This document shows, piece by piece, positions 24,631-36,544 of a stretch of DNA of 64,000 bases. Every line of letters begins with the position of its first letter. Positions within the stretch are counted from its first letter, which is position 1. Source of the DNA: Diadophis punctatus similis (taxonomy: Eukaryota; Chordata; Lepidosauria; Squamata; Dipsadidae); NCBI GenBank assembly GCA_023053685.1, contig JALIGW010000002.1, positions 47,247,278 through 47,311,277 of the forward strand, written 5' to 3'. The position numbers and the translations under genes are program-made. The notes under the pieces were generated by a model, which searched no databases, had not been told where the DNA came from, and saw only the letters and a list, made by a program, of their open reading frames with translations.

Positions 24631-25100
24631 AGAGCTGAAGTGGTGCAGTGGTTAAATGCTGCGACTGCAGGCTGACTGCTAGTTCAGCAGTTCAGCTGTT
24701 CAAATCTCACTAGGCTCAAAGTTGACTCAGCCTTCCATCCTTCTGAGGTCGGTAAAATGAGGACCCAGATTGTTGGGGGCAATATGCTGAACTCTGTAAA
24801 CCGCTTAGAGAGAAGAGCTGAAGTGGTGCAGTGGTTAAATGCAGCCACTGCAGGCTGACTGCTAGTTCAGCAGTCCAGCTGTTCAAATCTCACTAGGCTC
24901 AAGGTTGACTCAGCCTTCCATCCTTCCAAGGTCGGTAAAATGAGGACCCAGATTGTTGGGGGCAATATGCTGAACTCTGTAAACCGCTTAGAGAGGGCTG
25001 TAAAGCACTATGAAGCGGTATATAAGTAAAATGCTATTGCTATTGCTTAGAGAGGGCTGTAAAGCACTATGAAGCGGTATATAAGTAAAGTGCTATTGCT
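24631..25100 (+). mobile_element. tRNA-derived SINE, tandemly duplicated
   Basis: SINE with tRNA-like head tggtgcagtggttaaatgc (A-box-like) and gttcaaatctcac (B-box-like), then body ggttgactcagccttccatc and tail tgctattgctattgct. The first 183 bp are present twice (starts 24631 and 24814), and the last 59 bp of the tail are repeated once more (starts 24986 and 25045). No functional tRNA is encoded. Confidence 0.9.
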
Positions 25101-25270
25101 AATTACATATATTGCATTGGGATGGGCTTCAGCTCCCTTTACCTAGGCAACAGCTTTTGCATATTTCTATCAAGGTCCCCTCCATTACTCTCTACAGTGT
25201 ACTACTTATATCACTAGGAAAATCATAATACAACATCATATAGTCAGAAGGAGGAATTTAAAATGGTATT
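25101..25270. other. Short non-coding spacer
   Basis: No feature recognised. Confidence 0.4.
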
Positions 25271-25284
25271 AGATTCAGAAGAAG

Positions 25285-25686
25285 TTGCTAATGTATTTAG
25301 AATCAGATCCCAAATTAGCATTAAGAGGGTCTTGGAGAACTAATAAAAGAAACCTACTAACTAGGAGAATGTGCTGCATAGTAAAAGCAAAAGATGGTCA
25401 TGATCCTAATTCATGGGAAGAAATAGAGAGGCTGCTTACAGCTGAAGCACAGAAATGGAAGAAAACTGCATTGGGGGGGGAATGCGATCTTTGCACAAAA
25501 ATAGAACATACAGTAGATTCTTACAGAAAGCAAGACACCATAAGCAATAAGCACTGCCAGGGAAAGTGCGCAATGGCACAAAGTGAGTTTAGTAGCAAAC
25601 AGCTACAGACAAAAATACAAGTTCACGAAAGTTTTTGCACCAGTAAAATATGTATTAGAATTCAACTAAGCATAGCAGAATTTTAA
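25285..25686 (+). pseudogene. Unidentified open frame, possible coding relic
   Basis: 133 codons from a TTG (no ATG start at the boundary; the first Met is codon 3) to a TAA. The composition looks protein-like: the region has LALRGSWRTNKRNLLTRR, WEEIERLLTAEAQKWKK, and a Cys pair CDLC followed by further Cys/His residues (C-K-I, H-T-V, KHCQGKC). About 230 bp downstream another short stretch (near 25905-26010) reads PDPCLYLRLKNGRHVYIRC. Together these could be a degraded coding segment of a mobile element or a processed pseudogene. I do not recognise the family and chance remains possible. Confidence 0.3.
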
Positions 25687-25689
25687 AAA

Positions 25690-26245
25690 ACTGCATGTGG
25701 AGAGTTATTTAAAAAATATTTTTGCATAATGAGCAGAAAAAGGAGATTTACATGTGCCAACCACCAGATTTTTAACAGCCAATAAAAGAAAAATTAGTGT
25801 TTAAATTGTAAAAATCCATACATGGGGTAAAGCAAGCAGACAAAGCAGGATCTGATAAATTAAACCAAATGTTGCAAAGCAGAGTCTTTGAACGGGAAAA
25901 TCCTGATCCATGTTTATATCTAAGACTTAAAAATGGAAGGCATGTGTACATTCGCTGTTATGCTGAGGATTCAACTGTATGTGCAGAGGACAAGAGAGAG
26001 AGCTGGAAATAGCAAATGCTTTAAATTAAGAAGTGGAAATAAACATCTTTGAAATAGTAGCCTTTGTCTTGGACCTGCAATAAAAAAGGACAACAGTCCA
26101 CAGAACTTGTTTAATCAGAAACAAAAGGTAATAGACCTAGTATTAAGCAACAATTAGCTTTAAGTTTGTCAAATTTTAAATTTTAATCTCAAAGAGTTGA
26201 AAATAGTATTTATTAAAATGTTGAAATGTGAGAGACGGAGTCTGA
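25690..26245. other. AT-rich sequence downstream of the unidentified frame
   Basis: Holds the short protein-like stretch mentioned for 25285-25686, and otherwise nothing recognised. Confidence 0.35.
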
Positions 26246-26253
26246 CACTAGTC

Positions 26254-26388
26254 CAGAGGTGTCAAACTCATGGGCCGCGGGCCGGATGCGTCACGTGCTG
26301 GCCACGCCCACCCCCAGATTAGTGAAGGGGAGAAAAGTCGCGATACATCACGTGACGACGATGTGACGACGCAAGATTGACACCCCTG
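26254..26388. mobile_element. Non-autonomous hAT element (GGTGTCAAACTC family)
   Basis: 135 bp. Ends cagaggtgtcaaactcatgg and gcaagattgacacccctg; perfect 8-bp flanking repeat cactagtc (26246-26253 and 26389-26396). Interior gatgcgtcacgtgctggcc. Confidence 0.94.
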
Positions 26389-26396
26389 CACTAGTC

Positions 26397-27015
26397 TATA
26401 GACTAATGGACTCTCATCACATGGTTGATTCTGCCCAGCACTCAGCACCTGGACAATTCAGCCATTTGTCATCTTCCATCTTACTATATGCCTCTCATCC
26501 TCTGATTCTCCACTCTCCACCTGGCAGATCAAAACATTTCTTCTTTTTAAAATGGCACTCTGTCAGAGTTCTGTATTTTCAAGTCGAGAGTTCGTTGCCA
26601 CACTAGGAAACCGCAGCAATGCATATATAAATAATCAGAACTCCACCCTCTCATGCATTGATGATGTTACTAACCTAGTAATGAAATGATTGCAAGAAAA
26701 CAACCAAGCTTAGAGAACACCAGGAGTCACTGTCTCAACCTTAAACAACATAGGGTTTCAGTGTCCTTTCAAACACAGCCAAAAGCAAGAAAAGGCAAAA
26801 TAGGTCCAGCCTCTTCCCATGCCACTTTCTGGTGTATTTGATTGTACATCTGCTAGAAGTCATTGCCAGGGTGAAGGGATATTGTACAATCCCATCCTTG
26901 AACACATGCCTTCTTTCATGTTTCATACTTGTAACTCTGGACATTAACTGATGATTGAGTTGTTTTCTCTTTGTTTGCGCAATAAATTATGACCATTTTA
27001 TATGAATTCATTATG
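26397..27015. other. Non-coding sequence
   Basis: No feature recognised. Confidence 0.45.
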
Positions 27016-27023
27016 TTCTAATG

Positions 27024-27158
27024 CAGAGGTCTTCAAACTTGGCAACTTTAAGACGTGTGGACTTCAAGTCCCAGAATTCTCCAGCCAGCTATACTGGCTG
27101 GAGAATTCTGGGAGTTGAAGTCCACATGTCTTAAAGTTACCAAGTTTGGGAACCTCTG
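27024..27158. mobile_element. Palindromic hAT mini-element (TTCAAACTTGG family)
   Basis: 135 bp. The left arm (cagaggtcttcaaacttggc ... gaattctccagccagc) and the right arm (gctggagaattctgggag ... accaagtttgggaacctctg) are complementary around the short centre tatact. Flanks ttctaatg and ttctaatt match at 7 of 8. Confidence 0.92.
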
Positions 27159-27166
27159 TTCTAATT

Positions 27167-27862
27167 TCTTAATATCTGAAGATAAACAACTGCTAGTAAC
27201 ATAAACACAGAATCAATAACATATCTAAATATAATTTAACTTTCATTTTACATCATTTTACGCTGTGATATGAGGCATAGGCCACACAGCTTTCGGAACA
27301 ACATTTTACCCAAAAATATGTGAGAATCTAATATTGCCATCAGTAGCAAAATAATTTAGAAATAAAAAATCTCCCTTCCAAAATAGCATAGAGTAATGTT
27401 TCAATAAGATCTTAATAAGAAACCTCTTGCCAAGCTTTTTTAAATCTTTGTACTTGTTAATATAAGTAATATAATTTGTTTAATAATCATTCAATAATAC
27501 TAATATGGTATAGTATCATTGAATGAAACCACCGCTGAGTTTTGTAGGAGAGAAATATTGCAAAAATCATCTGAGTCACAATTCAATCAAACATCTTTGA
27601 TCTTATATATGCCCCCAATTCAGTGCTTTGAATTGACAGTAACCTTCTACAAATTGAAGGACATTTTCAATTTGTAAAAGGACTTGTGATTTATTGAGGA
27701 GTCCACTGTTTGTAAGAACCAGAGTGGGAATTCTTCATTTCATGTTATACCATCCCCCAAATTCCAGACATTTTCTTCCTGTCCTTTTTAAAAGCCAAAG
27801 ATGCTACGGCTTAACTTGAATCCTGGCATTACTGAATCCTGGCATTACTGATTCCATCCAAA
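27167..27862. other. AT-rich non-coding sequence
   Basis: A short direct repeat (tcctggcattactgaa/tcctggcattactgat) at 27821-27852; nothing else recognised. Confidence 0.5.
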
Positions 27863-27864
27863 TA

Positions 27865-28221
27865 CAGGTAGTCCTTGACATACGACCACACTTGAACCCA
27901 AAATTTATGTTGCTAAGTGAGAAATGTGTTAAATGAGTTTTGCCCCATTTTACAATGTTTTGCCACATTCGTTAAGTGAATCGCTGCAGTTATTAAGTTA
28001 GTAACAGTTGTTAAGTGAATCTGGCTTTCCCATTGACTTTGCTTGTCAAAAGGTTGCAAAAAGGGATTACATAATCCCGGGACACTGCAACTGTCATAAA
28101 TCTGATCATGGGGATGCTGCAACGATCGTAAGTCTGAAAAACAGTCAAAAGTCATTTTTTTCAGTGCTGTTGTAACTTTGAAGCGTCATTAAACGAACTG
28201 TTGTAAGTCAAGGACTACCTG
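27865..28221. mobile_element. Tc1/mariner-like non-autonomous element (CAGGTAGTCCTTGAC family)
   Basis: 357 bp with inverted ends caggtagtccttgacatacg and gtaagtcaaggactacctg, flanked by TA on both sides. The interior holds gttaagtgaat and gatcatggggatgctgcaa. It encodes nothing. Related halves lie at 48390-48665, and a fragment at 13871. Confidence 0.85.
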
Positions 28222-28328
28222 TAATGTGCTGCATTATTGGGAGTTCTGATGCATACACAACTCCCATTACTGCCTAAGCTACCCTGTTCTTTTCAATACC
28301 ACCAGCTATTCTGAACTTATATTTTTAT

Positions 28329-28578
28329 GAGCCGTGGTGGCGCAGTTGTTAGAGTGCAGTACTGCAGGCTATTTCTGCTGCCTGCCGGCTGCCTGAAATT
28401 TGGCAGTTCAAATCTCACCAGGCTTAAGGTTGACTCAGCCTTCCATCCTTCTGAGGTGGGTAAAATGAGGACCCAAACTGTTGGGGGCAATATGCTGACT
28501 CTGTAAACTGCTTAGACAGGGCTGTAAAGCCCCGTAAAGCAATATATAAGTCTAAGTGCTGTTGCTATTGCTATTTTC
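28329..28578 (+). mobile_element. tRNA-derived squamate SINE
   Basis: Starts gagccgtggtggcgcagttg; A-box-like tggcgcagttgttagagtgc and B-box-like gttcaaatctcacc lie about 70 bp apart. The body ggttgactcagccttccatc and the tail tgctgttgctattgctat match the 24.6-kb SINE. This copy has an extra segment (ctgctgcctgccggctgcc) between the boxes. Confidence 0.9.
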
Positions 28579-30089
28579 GGTTTCCACGTAGAGACCTTCT
28601 TTTCACAGGTAGAGAACGAAGAAACCTATATTGATAGGCTACAGCATTCACTACAGATTGAAATAAGCACAACAAAGATGAAGCACATTATTTTAGTGTT
28701 GCAGACACCACAGTCACATGATTTAATAGGCCCTGCTGTCAGTATAACTTACTCCCAAGAAGTTACATTCACAGAGGCTCTTTATAAATTAGTGTTTTGT
28801 TTCTCCATTAAAACAATGTTTTGAGAATGTTTAAGTTGACAGTATGCACTAGTGACAGCCTTTGCAACTTTCAAACATTTTTCAGAGTGTGAGCCACAAT
28901 GAATCAAAGTGAGTTAAACCAGATGGGCTTGAGTTCTATAGTACCTCATTCTTTGCCCATCCATGATATTTCATTTCATTTGACAGAGAAAAACCAAGTT
29001 AGAAAGTCTGGAACATTTGTTTTTATATGGTCACCAAGCATCTGGATTGAATTTTCAAAGAAAAAAAAAGTTACATTCAACAGAATTTCTCTTCCACCAA
29101 GAGTTTGATTTAGTCCTTTAGATTACAGGGGTAAATATGAAATTAAAGCGAGCAACTACTATGTTTTCAGCGATTTCAAAAACATAAACCTCACTCTGAT
29201 GATTAAAAAGGGTGAAAAATCCAGAAGGAAATCTCAACCTAAGAGACTTTCTCAGTAGGTTTATTTCACATAAGTATATTTTGATGCATCAATTTACACA
29301 TAAACATGCACAGACACCACAGAATATTTGCCAACATTAGTCAGTGTCAAATATTACTTTCAAGGACTGTTTAGAAGACAGATCATTTATGAAATCATAC
29401 TAATTGTTTTTGATACTCACAGTTTCTGTCATTAGCAGGGCAAACTGACAAATTATCAATGGCATATTTGTGCTACTGTTGGCTTTTGCTGGCAGGCAAA
29501 ATAATGGATCAACATACTTAAATGAAGATATGTATAGAATCTTGTTTTTTTGCCATCTGTTTGTTTATACCAAGAGCTGCATAAATTATACCATTTTCTA
29601 ATGTAGATTATGCCATTGGTTTTTCACCAAAAAAAAAGAGCTGTGCATGTGGGAGATTGCACGGATTGGTTTTACATGGATTTTCTCATTATGTAAACAA
29701 TTTTCTTCTGTTAATAGCCTAACAATTGGCTAAGGAAAAGGGTTACTTTTCAGGAGTGCCTTGTTTTGAGTTTGGGATGATTCATTTAAAAAAAGGCAAA
29801 CTCATTTTAGAATTAAACAAGAGGGAAATGAATTATTTTAGAAAAAAATCAATCGACTATAAAATTAGATAATGTTTATATCTTTGGTGTATTATATTAT
29901 GGCAAACGGTAGTAGCTCCCTTTGGATCTTTTATGCCTACGTCAGTTCAGATATTGATTCTGAGTCTTTTTGCCAATGACATAATCAATGACGATTGATT
30001 CCTCTTCCATTTATTAGACGGTCCTTTAGGGACCTTAATCAGTGGATTTTATTCAATGCAGCATCAACTCATAGTGTCTCCTCTCTCAT
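28579..30089. other. AT-rich non-coding sequence
   Basis: About 1.5 kb, no recognisable repeat or exon. Confidence 0.5.
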
Positions 30090-30380
30090 GTATGTATATA
30101 TTCAAAATGTTTATATGGCCACCCATTTTAAACCAAACAGAAAAACCTGATTCCACAACCTAATTTCCTGAAGCAGCCCACAATGCTGTCCTCTGACTTT
30201 AACCTCAAACTCACCCTATCCCAACACTGGGGGACTAAAAAGCCAATTCTTACGTGCTTTCCCAAAAACATAGGGGCCTACAATATATCAAAGGGAAGGA
30301 TGTTCCATAGGGCAGAGGCTACAATGGAAAAGGCATACTTCCTAGGTCCTGTAAGATAGCAACATTTAAGAGAAAGAAAC
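30090..30380 (-). mobile_element. Old CR1/L2-group LINE 3' fragment
   Basis: The text ttccatagggcagaggctac followed by ctaggtcctgtaagatagcaac parallels the minus-strand LINE around 2485-2535 (gttccagagcgcgaggcctg, ctagggcccgccagctgac). Heavily diverged. Confidence 0.45.
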
Positions 30381-31110
30381 AGTTTTGTTATTTTTAAAAT
30401 AGATTTTATAAACAGTACTACTTTTTTGTAAAGTGGAAGATGTTCCCCCGATGTGGTTTCCCTGAGCAGCCTCTTCCTTTTCTTTTGCCTTCAGTTTATT
30501 CATTTCCAATCTTCTTTAGAGCTTGTGGTGATTGGGTGATAGTACTGCTAATTAAAGGCAGAGTCGATGGGAGTTGGGTGACATAATAATTTAAATCATG
30601 TTAATATTAATGTCCAAGTTTAGATCGGGGGGGGGGACGATGACGACTGAGAAACATTCCATTGTTTGAGTGAAATGCCAGATATGACATTGACTAACCT
30701 AGGAAGACTTGCATCCATCACAGACAAAGAAAAAGAGATATATTTGTCCTTAGTGCTATGTATTTAATGCTAGGAAGGCAAATATTAAGAGATCATAGAT
30801 ATTGTGTAGCATTAAATTAACCTGCTGATAACTCATTTTGATTTGTTTATTTAAGTGTTTCATTATTTTTGTATAAAAGTTAATCATTTTCCTCATTTAA
30901 CTGTAACAAAATAAACATGCGGACTTCTATCTTCTCCATGTTCCACCACATCACATTACCTCAGAGACATAAATAAATAAAGGAAAGGGACACAGTAACA
31001 ATAATTTCTTAACAGGAACAGGGTTTAATCCTTTAAAGTTCTCCCAGATTAATAGATTTTGTTTTAATGCTGAAGAACAAATAATATTAAGAAAAGGCCA
31101 CCCATAAAAC
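30381..31110. other. AT-rich non-coding sequence
   Basis: A run of nine G at about 30628-30636; nothing else recognised. Confidence 0.45.
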
Positions 31111-31118
31111 ACAACAAT

Positions 31119-31336
31119 TGTTAGGTTCTGGGACTGAAGAGGCTGGAGACCGTATTGTGACTTAACAGCTCTTTATTCAGTGAAGTAGTAACCAGCAAAG
31201 AACCAACCCGGCAAGGCTTTCTTTAAATAGAGAGTTGCCGGCTGGCTTAATCAATCAGCATCTTGTATTTTCCAGCTCTGCAAAGTGGACCTTGGTGGAA
31301 ACATATTCACTCAATTCAAACTCTTAATACATAACA
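31119..31336 (-). mobile_element. Solo LTR, 218 bp, with 5-bp target duplication
   Basis: The block begins tgttaggttctgggac and ends aatacataaca on the plus strand, giving TGTTA...TAACA termini. It is flanked by the perfect 5-bp repeat acaat (31114-31118 and 31337-31341). On the minus strand a TATA-like tatttaaagaaagc precedes a polyadenylation signal in actgaataaagagc, in the order expected of an LTR. No internal coding region is present, so it is a solo LTR. Short size and 5-bp duplication would suit a Ty3/Gypsy or endogenous-retrovirus LTR; which one is not decidable here. Confidence 0.85.
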
Positions 31337-31341
31337 ACAAT

Positions 31342-31925
31342 GTAGTAGAGCCCAGCAATCACCTAAGATCAAACAGGGAACCTGTTCATTGTTGTTTCTT
31401 TTAATACTTAGCTACTCATTCACAGAAAGAGAAAGTATTCAGTCAAGGAGCTTCAGGCATAAGCACTGGGTAATGTGCAAAGACAGAATCCTTGATTTAA
31501 AAAAAACTTAATAATGTCAAATTCAAGAATCTCCCATAGATGCTTCATGGAACATTGTTTATAATTCCACAAAGCCACAACAGAGGCTTTCTCCTTTGTA
31601 AATGTCCACAATCCAGTTTTCACCTTTTCTGTCTCTTTTTCTTTAATAGGATAAAGTCTTAGTTTTAAATGGACTTTTCAGCATCCTCTCCAACTCCCTT
31701 TTTTATGATCCTGTAGTTCCAAGATAATTATATCTATAAATTGGTATCCCACTATTTCTGGATCCACCTTTTATTTGTGAGTTTGGGCTCTGCCTGATTT
31801 ATATATTTTTTAAAGAAAGCACAGGATAGCATGCTACAAATGTGACCAAAGAACTTTCCTAAACTTAAAGGGAGTCAACAAACCCCAATGTGTAAAACAC
31901 ATAAAACTATACTTCATAATCTAAA
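31342..31925. other. AT-rich non-coding sequence
   Basis: No feature recognised. Confidence 0.45.
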
Positions 31926-31928
31926 TCA

Positions 31929-32010
31929 GTGTTTCTCAAACTCAGCAGCTTTGAAATGTGTGGACTTTTAAGTCCCAGAATTCCCCAGCCAGTTTAAAGC
32001 AAGCAGGCCC
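31929..32010. mobile_element. hAT mini-element left half
   Basis: cagtgtttctcaaactcagc, then tgtgtggacttttaagtccc and agaattccccagccag: one arm of the palindromic hAT family seen whole at 27024. The right arm is missing. Confidence 0.6.
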
Positions 32011-35000
32011 TACTGGAATAAATAGTTTAACTCTTTTTATTTATTTTTACCCAAACCTGACTTATTAGGCTTCCTTGGTAACTGGCACTAAAGAAAGGAA
32101 AGGAAAAGCATTCTTTCCCAGCGGCTATTTTCCCATACTCAGATATCTGACTTCGTGTTTCTACTCAGAGTTCTTTACTTCTAAGCATCTTTTTCTCTTC
32201 CCTACAGGTATTCACATATTTTTCTCGAGAAGGGAATGGACCATCGGGGATAGGGAGAGTATTTTAATTTTTAAAAATCGCTAGAGGTAAAAGATCAAGC
32301 AAATGTTTCCTCTCTCCTATCTGTATTAATTCTGTACTTCAGAACGGAATATACCAAAAAGCTACCTTTGATGTTTTAAAATGAGAGGGAAAGGTATAGT
32401 TGTAAATCTGGCTTCCCTGGGCTTACATGAGCTTTTCTATGTTCAAACTACCACCCTAAAGACCATACAGGAGCTCTTCTTCTGATATTCAGGTCCATGG
32501 GCAAAATCCAAAGTTTTCATAATATAAAATCCTGATATCTATGCCGCAAATCCCACAAAGAGACATCTGTTTATATAGTTTCAACCTTGATCCTATGTGT
32601 TTTTTGTGGCTTCAGAATCTTTCAGAAATATTTATTGATTTACAATGTTTAGAATTTGGAAAAGCTACAGGAGAATCGTGTTTTTTTTTAAATCAAAACC
32701 CTACATTAAAATTCAAGACTAGAAGACCATTGAACATTGAGATCTTTGCATGTCAGAATGAATTCATTCAAATGTGGCTTCAAGGGGCTGAGTTGAAACA
32801 TACCATTCGAGCTGTATATTATAAAATTCCCAGTAGCTGCTGATTAAAATTAAAACCATGATAGAATAGATAACATAAATATAAATATATTGGTAGAGTT
32901 TATGTTTCATAACCACTACCAATATAACTAAAGGGAATATTAAATTTGTGTTATTCAAATGGGGGCAGGTTTCCTCCATAGTTTCATTATACAATTCCTG
33001 CCTAAGAATATGCTTTTTGGATAGCCAACTATTAGTTGCTAGAATTTTAATTGCAAGCAAATACATTTGGATGCTAATACTCCTCCTTTCTATTACCATG
33101 TGAAATTCAGAAAGCCAAGTGGCAGCAGACTGCATTGCCATATGGTAGGCATTTCAAAACCAAATAACCTTATATTCTTCTTTCAATCTATATAGCATGC
33201 TTATACACCAGGTTTGTTGTTTCCAAAAGAACTAATTCAGCTTAGATTGAGATATCTCAGTTCCTTTAAAAATATGTTATTGCTTCTAATAAAAGAAACA
33301 AAAAGTAATCATAAACTAAAAGAAGAGAGAAAAGCAAATTATATACTTGGTTCAGTTTTTAATAGCAGATTGTACCTTGATCACACAGGTATCTGTTATA
33401 CTTTCCTCTATTTTTTGTTTATAATATGGTTACCCATTTATCTACCACAATTCTAAGTATTTAACAGGAACAAACAAGTTCATTTCTTGAGAATGAACAT
33501 ATTTCTTCCATTCAGCATTTAAAATCAGATGTTACGGACTCTTTTTATCAAGTAAAACATTATTTAGCTACAGTCCATACATAGCTGGAAGGGTAGAGAG
33601 ACAATTCCAAAAATAGCTACATAATCTACACAAAAGCAGTTCTATGTCCTTCACCTATATTTTGAATAGTTTCAAGTATCTTTCAATAAACTAAGTCAAC
33701 TGTGAATCTAATTATGCTAATTTTAAAGGGATTAAATTTATTGTAAAGTTAGCTATAATTTTTAGGTTTCATAAGCTATTGGCTAATAGAACAACAGGGT
33801 GCCTATATTATTTTAAAAATTGCATTATTTAACAAATCTACCTGAGATAGTAAATGATCTCTCTAAATTATGTTTTTTAAACATATATGTGTTACAATAA
33901 AAGAATTAAAAGGCAAATTTAATACATTTTCAATGTCAGTTGCAATTTTGTGCATGTAAATCCAAAGTTCCAATTAAAGAAGATTATATTTACCTTACAG
34001 TTTTTCTTTAAGGGAAATCAGTGTAGTAAATCAGAAGAGGAAAGTGAAACATGGTAAGGTTTTTTACTTTCAAACTATTATCTCCTTAGCAGCATGTTAT
34101 ACTTTTTGTTGTTGTGGTTGTTGTTGTTGTTAATAGTTCAGTGTATAATATCACATATTGTAAGTGATAACTCCTAAATAAGGTAGCAAAGGCGTGGAAA
34201 GGTAATTCTAGCAAGGGAGCATAGATTGTTGTACATTGATTAAGGTAGCATTTCTGTTCAGCTGTGATGCATGCTGGGGAATATTTGCCCAATCACCTCC
34301 TTTAATTGGTGTCTCACAAGATGACTATACTGATGTGAGAATAAAATCATGTGATCCAATGCAGGTTACCTGAAGGATGGAGATATAAATGGAGTTTATA
34401 TATATATATAAATTACCATCTGCTTACTGTTACATAATTGCTCAGTCACCCTGGCACTTTGAACAACTTTGATTGGGATTGTTCAGAGGCATTGACTCTA
34501 AGTTTACGTTTGCTTGCTTTTTATGCTGTACAGAGGCAGCTCAAGCAGAAAGGGCTGGAAGAAAGTGCACCGTGATTGCTTTTCTCTGTATAACTGAATT
34601 AAGCACAAGGGCTTGTGCTGTATACCTCCATTGATTAGATTCAGTGGAGGTAAACAAAATTTAACCTTTGGACCGGCCAATTTAGAAAAACCAATTCAGA
34701 CACTCCTTTTGGACCTGCAAAACAATGCCTTGAGTCTCCAAAATAGTCATGATGAGCCTTTTTCGTTTCTATCCTTTATCCTTTTTAGGCAGATCTGCAA
34801 GCAATCAAGTTTCTTAATTAAGACATTGTTTTCTTTGCTATGGACCGTACTGTTCCTAGCACAATAGTTAAGCCTTGCCAGTCTTTTTCTGGTAACATCA
34901 AGCTATTCATGAGTTCAGGTAGTAATTGTTGTTTTCTTTGCTCATGCTTCATTTCAGTTGTTTCGTTTTTACTTGCCAAAACTCATGGCACATTGATATG

Positions 35001-35280
35001 ACCTCATTTTGTCCCTCTCCAAACTTACTGGCACTATTTCCTTTGTAGACTGACATTTAACCCTTCTTTCCATCAGCTGCTTAGTTTCTTTACTACCCAT
35101 AACATTTGCTTTTAGAGACACCATCCAATGAGCTGAAAGTGGGTGTTTTGGCAGACTTTTTACAAAAATTCGCTGTCAGATAGGAAACACATTCATCGTG
35201 TGACTTTTTGGCCTAGTTCAATAGTTCTAGGGAGCAAGTAATGAGTCTATAATTTGGGTGATACTATTTCTAAAGATCAA
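32011..35280. other. Long AT-rich non-coding stretch
   Basis: About 3.3 kb without a recognisable element, apart from a (TTG)n run near 34108-34131 and (TA)n near 34399-34411. Open frames up to 125 codons (for example 32764-33141, minus) have no recognisable domain or coding bias. Confidence 0.5.
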
Positions 35281-35283
35281 AGG

Positions 35284-35531
35284 TTTATTTATTTATTTAT
35301 TTTGTGAAATTTATATACCGCCTCACAGTGCAAGCACTCTCTAAGCGGTTTACACCAGTAAGCAATGTATATTTATATTGCCCCCAACAATCTGGGTCCT
35401 CATTTTACCTACCTCAGAAGGATGGAAGGCTGAGTCAACCTTGAGCTGGTGAGATTTGAACCGCTGACCTGCGGATCAGTGTCAGCTAAAGTGGCCTGCA
35501 GTACCTGCTTCTAACCGCTGCGCCACCTCAC
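35284..35531 (-). mobile_element. tRNA-derived squamate SINE, minus strand
   Basis: On the minus strand it runs from a head with gtggcgcagcggttag and ggttcaaatctcacc, through ggttgactcagccttccatc, to an (AAAT)n tail at 35284-35302. The tail segment (tgaggcggtatataaatttc) differs from the ATTGCT-tailed copies at 24.6 and 28.3 kb, so it is another subfamily. Confidence 0.85.
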
Positions 35532-35539
35532 TTTAAAAC

Positions 35540-35995
35540 TATGGAGGTTCACATAGTCTCTAAATAAAGCAATAAGAAGTAATTTCAATTAAGTAGAAAA
35601 TATATACAATTTATGGCATGCATGCTGTCTGCAAGATCTCTTACCAGGAACTACTGTACTCAAGAAATTAGAATGTATAGCGAAACTTCATTTTAATTGA
35701 CTAATTGAGGGAAAGGCTTTTGGTTATTCACATGTGTCTATTAAATCAGGGAAAATATCACTCATAATAATTTGTGTCATGTGCACACTTATGCTGTTAC
35801 AATGATGCAAGCCATATCATTTATGCAATTTGCATAATGACATCATTTTGCAAATGACATTAACTGTGTGGAAGAGTTACCTATTCCATGCAAAGGCCAT
35901 TGCGGCAAGATAAATTGATACAATGGCACTCCCATGGAATGAACTACTCTGAAAGGATACATCCACCAACTCTTTTCATGTATATCTGTTACCTA
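35540..35995. other. AT-rich non-coding sequence
   Basis: No feature recognised. Confidence 0.45.
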
Positions 35996-35997
35996 AT

Positions 35998-36410
35998 AAG
36001 ACCATAAGAATGGCTGAGCACCAAAGAATTGAGGACTTTGAACTATGGTGCTGGAGAAGACTCCTGCGAGTCCCTTGGACTGCAAGGAGATCAAACCAGT
36101 CAGTCCTAGAGGAGATCAACCCTGACTGCTCTTTAGAAGGCCAGATCCTGAAGATGAAACTCAAATACTTTGGCAATCTAATGAGAAGGAAGGACTCACT
36201 GGAGAAGAGCCTAATGCTGGGAAATATTGAGGGCAAAAGAAGGGGACAACAGAATGAGATGGCTGGATGGAGTCACTGAAGCAGTAGGCGTGAGCTTAAA
36301 TGGACTCCAGAGGATGGTAGAGAACAGGAAGGCCTGGAGGAACATTGTCCATGGGGTTGTGATGGGTCAGACACGAACAATAACAACAACAACAACAACA
36401 ACAACAACTT
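35998..36410 (+). mobile_element. Bov-B (RTE clade) LINE, 3' end
   Basis: Translation gives AEHQRIEDFELWCWRRLLRV, TARRSNQSVLEEINPDCSLEG, LKYFGNLMRRKDSLEKSLM and, after a single frameshift near 36240, MRWLDGVTEAVGVSLNGLQR ending in VVMGQTRT. This is the diagnostic C-terminus of the Bov-B reverse transcriptase polyprotein, followed by an (AAC)n tail (about 36378-36408). The copy is truncated to its last 400 bp and not functional. Bov-B is well known for horizontal transfer between squamates, ruminants and others, and is thought to mobilise some squamate SINEs. Confidence 0.92.
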
Positions 36411-36439
36411 TAGTCAGAATGTTTCTTAATAATATATCT

Positions 36440-36519
36440 CAAGGGTCTCCAAACTTGGCAACTTGCTGGCTGGGGAATTCTGGGAATTGAAGTCCACAAG
36501 TCTTAAAGTTGCCAAGTTA
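36440..36519. mobile_element. hAT mini-element fragment (TTCAAACTTGG family)
   Basis: aagggtctccaaacttggca followed by gaattctgggaattgaagtc and gttgccaagtt. Internally deleted relative of 8058 and 27024. Confidence 0.7.
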
Positions 36520-36544
36520 GCTGATAGAGCTAATAAACTGCATA

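Noticed and set aside
32764..33141. 125-codon minus-strand frame
   Set aside because: AT-rich, no domain, and contains a poly-Tyr/Ile stretch from an atatata run; probably random.
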